DNA of 10,713 nt, taken from DASUPK01 sp035265665 (lineage in GTDB: Bacteria > Actinomycetota > Thermoleophilia > Solirubrobacterales > 70-9). Below are positions 7,033 through 10,713 of this stretch, piece by piece; positions within the stretch are counted from its first letter, which is position 1, and each line of letters begins with the position of its first letter. The position numbers and the translations under genes were made by a program. The notes beneath the pieces were generated by a model that made no database searches, had not been told where the DNA came from, and saw nothing but the letters and a program-made list of their open reading frames with translations. The stretch spans positions 1-10,713 of the forward strand of contig DATFOK010000091.1 of NCBI GenBank assembly GCA_035265665.1, read 5' to 3'.

Positions 7033-7041
7033 AAGAGGAGG
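7033..7041 (+). promoter_or_regulatory. Strong ribosome binding site that fixes the cold-shock start
   Basis: AAGAGGAGG ends 4 nt before the ATG at 7046. It is the strongest Shine-Dalgarno sequence in the window and rules out an in-frame GTG at 6980, which would add 22 non-homologous residues. Confidence 0.8.
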
Positions 7042-7045
7042 CGAG

Positions 7046-7252
7046 ATGCCTACCGGAACCGTTAAGTGGTTCAGCAATGACAAGGGCTACGGGTTCATCA
7101 CACCCGACGATGGCTCCAACGATGTGTTCGTCCATTTCAGCTCGATCGAGGGCGACGGCTACCGTTCGCTCGAGGAGGGCGCGAAGGTCGAGTACGAGAC
7201 CGAGGCCGGCCCGAAGGGCCCGGCTGCGACAGGCGTGAAGCCCGTCGCGTAG
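7046..7252 (+). CDS. CspA-family cold-shock protein
   Basis: This 68-residue single cold-shock domain binds single-stranded RNA and DNA in the cytoplasm, melts RNA structure and acts as an RNA chaperone. It begins MPTGTVKWFSNDKGYGFI, with the RNP1-type core KGYGFI at 13-18 and RNP2-type VFVHF at 27-31. The aromatic residues W8, F9, Y15, F17, F28, H30 and F31 fit the nucleic acid-binding face. The C-terminus GPKGPAATGVKPVA is typical of the family, and the length of 65-70 residues is normal. It lies downstream of the methyltransferase on the same strand but is separated from it by a weak terminator and a 161-bp leader, so it is probably transcribed separately. A good intrinsic terminator follows at 7282-7308. 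Confidence 0.96.
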   Translation: MPTGTVKWFSNDKGYGFITPDDGSNDVFVHFSSIEGDGYRSLEEGAKVEYETEAGPKGPAATGVKPVA

Positions 7253-7281
7253 GGAGCCTGAGAGCTTCTGAGTTGCTAAGG

Positions 7282-7308
7282 CGGCCCCGCAAGGGGCCGT
7301 CTTCTTTT
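7282..7308 (+). terminator. Intrinsic terminator of the cold-shock gene
   Basis: CGGCCCC-GCAA-GGGGCCG is a perfect 7-bp G+C stem with a GNRA tetraloop, followed by TCTTCTTTT. It is the clearest Rho-independent terminator in the window and lies 30 nt after the stop. Confidence 0.88.
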
Positions 7309-7310
7309 GT

Positions 7311-7325
7311 GGCGGCTTCGCCGCC
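7311..7325. repeat. GGCGG-CTTCG-CCGCC hairpin between convergent genes
   Basis: This is a perfect short stem with a UUCG-containing loop. Its last base touches the stop codon of the aldo/keto reductase coming from the other strand. It has no U-run for either direction. It may stabilise the 3' end of one or both transcripts or assist Rho-type termination of the reductase mRNA. Confidence 0.4.
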
Positions 7326-8317
7326 TACCGGTGCGTCACGCCCTCCTTGACGAAGTTCGCGAGCCTCGGTCCGCTGACGATCACACCGTCGAGCGCTTCG
7401 TCGATCGCATCGAGGGTGTCTTGTGAGAGCTTCACGCCGGCGGCCTCGGCATTCTGGTGAACCTGCTCGGCGCGCGAGGCACCGATGATCACCGAAGCGA
7501 GATTCCCCTGGCGCAGGCACCAGGCGAGCGCCATGGTCACCATGCTGAGCCCGGCCTGCTCGGCGATCGGCTCGAGCCGCTGCACGGCCTCGAACACCTC
7601 ATCGTTGCGGTAGCGGTCCATCGCCCAGTTCATCGCGTCCGAGGCCATGCGGGAGTCCGGGGGCGGCGGCTCGCCCGGCCTGTACTTGCCGGTCAGCACC
7701 CCTTGGGCGAGAGGTGACCAGACGACCTGCGAGATGCCGTGCTGCTCGCAGAAGGGGATCAACTCGGCCTCCGGTGCCCGCCAGATCATGTTGTACTGCG
7801 GCTGGGAGGAGACGAAGTCCTTCGTATTCGGCACCTCGAGCGAGGCCGCGACCTGCTCGACGGTCCACTCGCTGAAGCCGACCTCGCGGGCCTTGCCCGC
7901 CTCGCAGACCTCGGTGAGCGCCTCCATCGTCTCCTCGATCGGCACATCGGGGTCGGGGCGGTGGCACTGGTAGAGGTCGACGTAGTCGGTCTGCAGCCGC
8001 TCCAGCGAAGCGTCGATCTGCTTGTGGATCTGCTCGCGGGAGAGGCCGCGGTCGGTTTCCGACATCTCGAAGAAGACCTTGGTGGCCAGGATGTAGGAGT
8101 CGCGGTCGTAGTCGTTGAGGATCTCGCCCCAGGCTGTCTCGGCGGCGCCGACGCCGTAGACATTGGCGGTGTCGAAGAAGTTGATGCCGACCTCGAAGGC
8201 GGCCCGGGTGCAGGCCTCGGTCTGCTCGCGCTCCACGCCACCGGAGTAGGTGAGCCAAGAGCCGAGTGAGACCTCCGAAACCTCGATCTCCGAGTCGCCG
8301 AGCCTGCGGAACTCCAC
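7325..8317 (-). CDS. Aldo/keto reductase (AKR, Kv-beta / YghZ-like)
   Basis: This 330-residue NADPH-dependent carbonyl reductase has the (beta/alpha)8 barrel fold and is expected in the cytoplasm. The catalytic tetrad is complete: D49 in NFFDTANVYG, Y54, K80 in ILATKVFF, and H119 in LYQCHRPDPD. The NADP-binding C-terminal part contains VVWSPLAQGVLTGKY and VIIGASRAEQV. The arrangement RAAFEVGINFFDTANVYG, then SLERLQTDYVDLYQCHRPDP, and MIWRAPEAELIPFCEQHGI resembles the AKR6/AKR14 group (K+ channel beta subunits, YghZ, general stress reductases). It starts at GTG 8317 with TAGGGT 6 nt upstream and no standard Shine-Dalgarno sequence. It converges with the cold-shock gene. A K+-channel-like pore gene lies about 540 bp upstream on the same strand, an interesting but unproven association. 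The substrate is unknown. Confidence 0.93.
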   Translation of the reverse strand: MEFRRLGDSEIEVSEVSLGSWLTYSGGVEREQTEACTRAAFEVGINFFDTANVYGVGAAETAWGEILNDYDRDSYILATKVFFEMSETDRGLSREQIHKQIDASLERLQTDYVDLYQCHRPDPDVPIEETMEALTEVCEAGKAREVGFSEWTVEQVAASLEVPNTKDFVSSQPQYNMIWRAPEAELIPFCEQHGISQVVWSPLAQGVLTGKYRPGEPPPPDSRMASDAMNWAMDRYRNDEVFEAVQRLEPIAEQAGLSMVTMALAWCLRQGNLASVIIGASRAEQVHQNAEAAGVKLSQDTLDAIDEALDGVIVSGPRLANFVKEGVTHR

Positions 8318-8323
8318 GCGGCC

Positions 8324-8329
8324 ACCCTA
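8324..8329 (-). promoter_or_regulatory. Candidate -10 box (TAGGGT) for the aldo/keto reductase
   Basis: TAGGGT ends 6 nt before the GTG start. The 8-mer TAGGGTGG is identical in sequence and position to that before the LivJ-like gene at 4550. It fits a leaderless start; a weak G-rich ribosome site is the alternative. Confidence 0.3.
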
Positions 8330-8360
8330 CCCAAGTGCCCACGCGGGCAATCGGGCCTGA

Positions 8361-8516
8361 CGGCCGGATATAGCCGGAAGCCGCTATGCCGCGGCTAAAA
8401 CGCGGCATAGCGGGCAGAAGGAGGAGGCGTAAACCTCATCGGGACCCACGGACGGGTCCCCGAGGCAAGCAAGGATGCGACACCGCGACTAGGCCGCGTC
8501 CTTGCGTTGGGGACGC
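8361..8516. other. Block of consecutive hairpins, possible structured RNA or mobile-element remnant
   Basis: The 254-bp gap between the reductase start and the NTF2-like stop holds no supportable gene but dense inverted repeats. CCGG pairs over ATATAG (8363-8376). CCGCTATGCCGCG (8381-8393) pairs perfectly over 13 bp with 8401-8413 around loop GCTAAAA. GGGACCC and GGGTCCC (about 8441-8460), flanked by CCTC and GAGG, form a third hairpin. GCAAGGA (8469-8475) pairs with TCCTTGC (8499-8505), with an inner CGCG/CGCG around ACTAGGC. A further hairpin, GCGTCC (8496-8501) with GGACGC (8511-8516), shares bases with the previous one, so the two exclude each other. No U-run follows on either strand. The transcribed strand is unknown. 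A decayed TnpB-type guide RNA end is one guess; no transposase is present. Confidence 0.4.
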
Positions 8517-8571
8517 AGCAGGGGAGGTGGCTCGGCGGCTAGGTACGCCGGGCCCTTCCCTGTGCGCTTGT

Positions 8572-8745
8572 TCAGCTCCAGGCGCTCGCCCAGTTCTCCT
8601 GGTCTACGACCGTGTTCTCGAGCCGGGCGATCTTGTCGTCCTTCATCTCGTAGGCGTGCTCGAAGGCGGCGTCGAGGTCGGTGCCGCTCTTCGCCCTGCC
8701 CTTGAAGCGGCCGGTGACGACGATCTCCACATCCTGTTTCGACAT
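8572..8745 (-). CDS. Short NTF2/SnoaL-like protein, C-terminal half of the fold only
   Basis: This 57-residue ORF runs from ATG 8745 to TGA 8572-8574, preceded by a good ribosome site (AGGAGAAG, a few nt upstream). The core VTGRFKGRAKSGTDLDAAFEH followed by AYEMKDDKIARLENTVVD resembles the last strands of SnoaL-like/NTF2 cone-fold proteins, where G-x-x-x-G, an F-x-H strand and a D-G-K-I turn are usual. Full domains are about 100-130 residues; here roughly the first 60, including the helices that close the cone, are missing and no matching sequence lies upstream. The strong ribosome site in front of a half-domain suggests a trimmed gene that is still translated, perhaps as a dimer partner, or recent decay. 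After the stop another frame reads on as ELNKRTGKGPAYLAAEPP, so a frameshift near the end is possible. The function is unknown. Confidence 0.6.
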   Translation of the reverse strand: MSKQDVEIVVTGRFKGRAKSGTDLDAAFEHAYEMKDDKIARLENTVVDQENWASAWS

Positions 8746-8775
8746 GGCTTCTCCTCTCGTCGTTGCCCCCCGCCA

Positions 8776-8805
8776 ACCCTATGCCGGTGCGGGCATAGTG
8801 CGCAA
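8776..8805 (-). promoter_or_regulatory. Candidate promoter with an inverted repeat between its boxes
   Basis: On the minus strand TTGCGC (8805-8800) and TAGGGT (8781-8776) are 18 bp apart, 30 nt upstream of the NTF2-like ATG. The inverted repeat CTATGCC / GGCATAG (8779-8798) fills the spacer and enters the -10 box, an operator-like position. The heptamers are the same as in the large hairpin at 8381-8413. Confidence 0.4.
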
Positions 8806-8818
8806 GAGCTAGCGCCGA

Positions 8819-8850
8819 CTCGAGCTGGCCTCGAAGAGACCCAGCTTGAG
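8819..8850 (-). terminator. Hairpin after the pore-protein gene
   Basis: CTCGAGCTGG (8819-8828) pairs with CCAGCTTGAG (8841-8850) over 10 bp, with one G-T pair and a 12-nt loop. On the minus strand it begins 5 nt after the stop of the gene ending at 8856. There is no U-run, so it may be a processed or Rho-assisted 3' end. Confidence 0.4.
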
Positions 8851-8855
8851 CTGGC

Positions 8856-9290
8856 TTACCGGGCGCCGTCCTCGGCGGCCTCGGCGTCACGCTCCCTTCC
8901 CCGCCGATGGAAAAACGCTGCGAAGGATCCGGCGAGGGACGCGACGACCGAGATAGCGATCGCCTGCAGGAGGACATCGATCACGCGGCCCCCGGGGGTG
9001 ATCGGGTTGTGGAGCTGTGAGGAAACGGTCAGCAGCTGGGTGGTGACCCAGAAGAGCGAGTCGCCGAAGTTCGTGATCTCGGTGTTGTCGGCGTGCCGCT
9101 CGAGGAAGAGGATGGCCACCGACGCGATCAGGTCCACGATCAGCGTGAAGCTGACGATCGCGATCACCCGATCCCGGAGGTGAGAATGCGTCGGCGTCTC
9201 CCCCTGGAAGACCCGCATCGCGTCTTCCCAGGCTGCTCGCGTGACTCGCATCGCGTGCCTCATCGCCTGGTTCGAGTATCCCGACGGCAC
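8856..9290 (-). CDS. Small two-helix ion-channel-like membrane protein with altered filter
   Basis: This protein of up to 144 residues has the layout of a single pore unit (Ion_trans_2-like). The first membrane helix is at about 40-63 (RVIAIVSFTLIVDLIASVAI), then a pore-helix-like FGDSLFWVTTQLLTVSS at 75-91, and a second helix at about 104-127 ending in FFHRRGRERD. In K+ channels the pore helix runs into TVGYGD; here it runs into TVSSQLHNPIT, so the glycine filter is absent. FGDSLFWVTT nevertheless matches the channel pore helix well. It may be a non-selective or non-conducting relative, or a pore with another ion preference. GTG 9290 is the longest start; ATG at 9263, 9251 and 9218 are alternatives and none has a clear ribosome site. 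It is divergent from the gene at 9341 (50 bp apart), with the NTF2-like ORF 110 nt downstream. Confidence 0.75.
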   Translation of the reverse strand: MPSGYSNQAMRHAMRVTRAAWEDAMRVFQGETPTHSHLRDRVIAIVSFTLIVDLIASVAILFLERHADNTEITNFGDSLFWVTTQLLTVSSQLHNPITPGGRVIDVLLQAIAISVVASLAGSFAAFFHRRGRERDAEAAEDGAR

Positions 9291-9340
9291 CGGCCGTCAC
9301 CGGAGACGGAGAGTTTTCGCCGCTGCGGCCTTAGGGGGCA

Positions 9341-9766
9341 GTGAGTTCCTCCCGCACGAAGAAGAAGCCCTCCGCGGGTGCCAGGTCGCAGAACCGGAGT
9401 CTGGCGCCCGCGGACAAGCTCAAGCGGGAGATCCAGGCCGTCCTCACGGACGAGCTCCGTAGCGACGAGCACCGGGTCGGCCACGGACGCTACGACGGTT
9501 TCGCCTATATCGCTGCCGAGGCGTACTTCTACCTCGCCGGCGGCTACGACGCCCGCCTCCACCCGATGCAACTCAAGCACCGCGGCAAGAGTCACTGGTG
9601 GCTCGTCGACTCAGAGGACCGGGTCATCGACCTCACGCTCGCCCCCCGCGAGACCTCGAACTTTCCATACCACCGCGGTAGGCGCCGCCCCTTCCGCTAC
9701 ACGCCAGCCGGTATCTCCCGCCGGGCGATGACGCTCGTGGAGCGCGTCAGCGCAAGGCGTGGTTGA
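9341..9766 (+). CDS. Hypothetical protein with HWW motif, related to a phage/metagenome family
   Basis: This 141-residue protein starts at GTG 9341 with AGGGGG just upstream. The first 30 residues are Lys/Arg/Ser-rich and probably disordered. The conserved block is GFAYIAAEAYFYLAGG (53-68), then HRGKSHWWLVD (80-90), RVIDLTLAP (94-102) and FPYHRGRRRPF (108-118). From memory this resembles small phage and metagenomic proteins with GHCY-x-A-x-EA, H-W-F-L and I-D-P-T motifs, which may form a papain-like fold. If so, the Cys of GHCY is Ala55 here, while H85 and D97 remain. Function is unknown. The coiled-coil protein follows 31 nt later on the same strand and may be co-transcribed. No signal peptide or membrane helix is visible. 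Confidence 0.75.
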   Translation: MSSSRTKKKPSAGARSQNRSLAPADKLKREIQAVLTDELRSDEHRVGHGRYDGFAYIAAEAYFYLAGGYDARLHPMQLKHRGKSHWWLVDSEDRVIDLTLAPRETSNFPYHRGRRRPFRYTPAGISRRAMTLVERVSARRG

Positions 9767-9782
9767 GGGCGACGGCCCGGAC

Positions 9783-9788
9783 TATTCT
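9783..9788 (+). promoter_or_regulatory. Candidate -10 box (TATTCT) before the coiled-coil gene
   Basis: TATTCT fits TAnnnT and ends 9 nt before ATG 9798, in the 31-nt gap after the preceding gene. No Shine-Dalgarno sequence is seen. Confidence 0.3.
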
Positions 9789-9797
9789 GGTACGGCC

Positions 9798-10031
9798 ATG
9801 GAGCGCAGCCGGTGGACCGATGAACGACTCGATGATTTCGCCGAGACCATGCGTGGCGGATTCGATCGGGTGGATCGAAGCTTTGAACGCGTTGATCACA
9901 ACATCCGTGATCTTCGCGTCGAGCTGAAGGCCGAGATCTCAGAAGTCCGCCAGTGGATTTTCCGCATGACGATCGGGATGAGCGTGGGCTTCATCAGCGT
10001 CCTCGCCGCGATCCTCGCACGCGGCGCCTAG
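9798..10031 (+). CDS. Small coiled-coil protein with C-terminal membrane anchor
   Basis: This 77-residue protein has a charged helical part (about residues 8-52) with a heptad-like run FDRVDRSFERVDHNIRDLRV, then one membrane helix at about 54-74 (IFRMTIGMSVGFISVLAAIL). It is a tail-anchored, probably oligomeric protein. Similar small DUF1640/CCDC90-like or hemolysin-XhlA-like proteins are common, but I cannot assign it to one. The ATG at 9798 is preferred over an in-frame GTG at 9759, which overlaps the preceding gene and adds non-conserved residues. It converges with the LivJ-like gene that ends at 10038, leaving only 6 bp between stops. Confidence 0.7.
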   Translation: MERSRWTDERLDDFAETMRGGFDRVDRSFERVDHNIRDLRVELKAEISEVRQWIFRMTIGMSVGFISVLAAILARGA

Positions 10032-10037
10032 GCCGGC

Positions 10038-10713
10038 TCAGCCGCCCCGCGCGGCGGTCACCAGGTTGGCCGGCGGGGCGATCTCCTTGGCCAGCTCGAA
10101 GGTGTCGCGGGCGACCGAGACGCTGATCGGACCGACGCTGGGATCGCCCGTCGGCGTGATCGTGAAGGCCCCGACGATGCCCTGGCCGACCTGGGCCTGG
10201 AGGACGCTGGCGACCACGTCGGCGCGCTGGGGACCGGGGGCGATCGCCGAGAGCAGCAGCTCGGCGGCCTGGCCGGCGTAGGGCGCATAGAGCTCCACCG
10301 GCGCCCCTCCTATCTCGCCCCTGAGCTGCTGGACGAAGGCCTGGCCGGGGCCGGTGAGGCTCTCGGGGGTGCGGCCGGGGACGGAGACGAACATCCCCGC
10401 CGAGGGCGGCCCGGTGTCGTCGATGGTCGCCTGCTGGGCGAAGCCGTCGGGGGCGAGCAGCTTCACCCGCCCGTTGTTCGGACCCAGCACCTTGACCTTG
10501 TCGCGGATGATCTGGGGCCCGTTCTGCTCCAGCAGGCCGGCGAGGACGACCGCGTCGGCGCCGGCGGCCTTCACCTTCTGCATCAGCTCGGTGTAGTCGG
10601 CGGCCTCCGGGTCCCAGGGCTCGTAGCCGGTGACCTGGAGGCCGAGCGCCCCGGCCGCCCCCTGGAAGGTCGCCGCCTGGCCCTCCGAGGTCGGGTCATC
10701 GGCGGCGAAGAGG
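10038..10713 (-). CDS. LivJ-like ABC substrate-binding protein, N-terminus cut by window edge
   Basis: This is the C-terminal part (about 224 residues, in frame from 10712) of a second type 1 periplasmic binding protein of the branched-chain amino acid family. It aligns without large gaps to the last half of the protein at 3231-4550. Shared blocks are ADDPTSE, GADAVVLA-x-LLEQNG, DGFAQQATID, FAPYAG or YAPYAG, ITPTGDP or ITPSGDP, and the final PPA-x-LV-x-AARGG. By eye roughly half of the positions are identical, so the two are paralogs. It ends 6 bp from the convergent coiled-coil gene. The signal peptide and the first lobe lie outside the window. No transporter partner is visible on this side. 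Confidence 0.92.
   Translation of the reverse strand, partial: LFAADDPTSEGQAATFQGAAGALGLQVTGYEPWDPEAADYTELMQKVKAAGADAVVLAGLLEQNGPQIIRDKVKVLGPNNGRVKLLAPDGFAQQATIDDTGPPSAGMFVSVPGRTPESLTGPGQAFVQQLRGEIGGAPVELYAPYAGQAAELLLSAIAPGPQRADVVASVLQAQVGQGIVGAFTITPTGDPSVGPISVSVARDTFELAKEIAPPANLVTAARGG

Noticed and set aside
6980..7252. 90-residue version of the cold-shock protein from GTG 6980
   Set aside because: The extra 22 residues do not belong to the family and the strong ribosome site at 7033-7041 points to ATG 7046.
8381..8413. Hairpin as an ordinary intrinsic terminator
   Set aside because: No U-run follows on either strand and it lies about 160 bp from the nearest stop codon.
8361..8516. CRISPR array or tRNA gene
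   Set aside because: The arms differ from hairpin to hairpin with no spaced identical repeats, and no cloverleaf or T-loop sequence can be fitted.
8489..8977. 162-codon minus-strand frame spanning the NTF2-like ORF and the pore-gene end
   Set aside because: It starts inside another gene in the wrong frame and is Arg/Pro-rich; only its last part (8489-8580) looks coding-like, noted as a possible frameshift tail of the NTF2-like ORF.
8386..9183. 265-codon plus-strand frame across the hairpin block
   Set aside because: It is antisense to the NTF2-like and pore genes and crosses strong hairpins; no recognisable domain.
10042..10057. CCGCC / GGCGG hairpin at the convergent gene ends
   Set aside because: It is within the codons for the conserved AARGG tail of the LivJ-like protein and has no U-run, so it is better explained by coding sequence.

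Overview
The window is about 70% G+C by eye, with dense, mostly convergent or divergent short operons. GTG starts are frequent, and several gene starts have a TAnnnT box 6-9 nt upstream instead of a Shine-Dalgarno sequence. Together with an acyl-CoA desaturase, a cyclopropane-type lipid methyltransferase and repeated LivJ-like lipoproteins, this suggests a high-GC actinobacterium. My best guess is a Thermoleophilia/Solirubrobacterales-type lineage, which is inference from composition and gene content only. No rRNA, tRNA, CRISPR array, integrase or intact insertion sequence was seen.

Region 1 (1-3010, minus strand) reads as one unit. It runs from a MarR-family repressor to an MFS exporter that overlaps it by ATGA, then to an FAD-linked (berberine-bridge-like) oxidase that leaves the left edge. 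An AT-rich palindrome sits at the MarR start and could be its operator. This looks like an efflux and modification cassette for a small aromatic or xenobiotic compound.

Region 2 (3013-7310) holds a short intergenic stretch with a coding-like remnant, then a LivJ-type lipoprotein 17 nt downstream of a delta-9-type acyl-CoA desaturase (both minus). Across a 115-bp divergent spacer lies a CFA/mycolic-type methyltransferase (plus), followed by a CspA-type cold-shock protein with a clear terminator. The desaturase and methyltransferase both alter membrane acyl chains, and the spacer between them carries repeated GTACC boxes and a perfect 10-bp inverted repeat. That would suit one regulator controlling both.

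Region 3 (7311-9300, minus strand) contains an aldo/keto reductase of the Kv-beta-like type, a 57-residue NTF2/SnoaL-like half-domain, and a small two-helix protein built like a K+ channel pore but lacking the TVGYGD filter. Between the reductase and the half-domain is a roughly 150-bp block of consecutive hairpins (8361-8516) that no gene explains. It is the least ordinary piece of DNA here.

Region 4 (9341-10713) has two small plus-strand genes: an HWW-motif protein related to a phage/metagenome family, and a coiled-coil plus membrane-anchor protein. They converge on the C-terminal part of a second LivJ-like protein that is clearly paralogous to the first. Neither binding protein has permease or ATPase genes beside it in this window.
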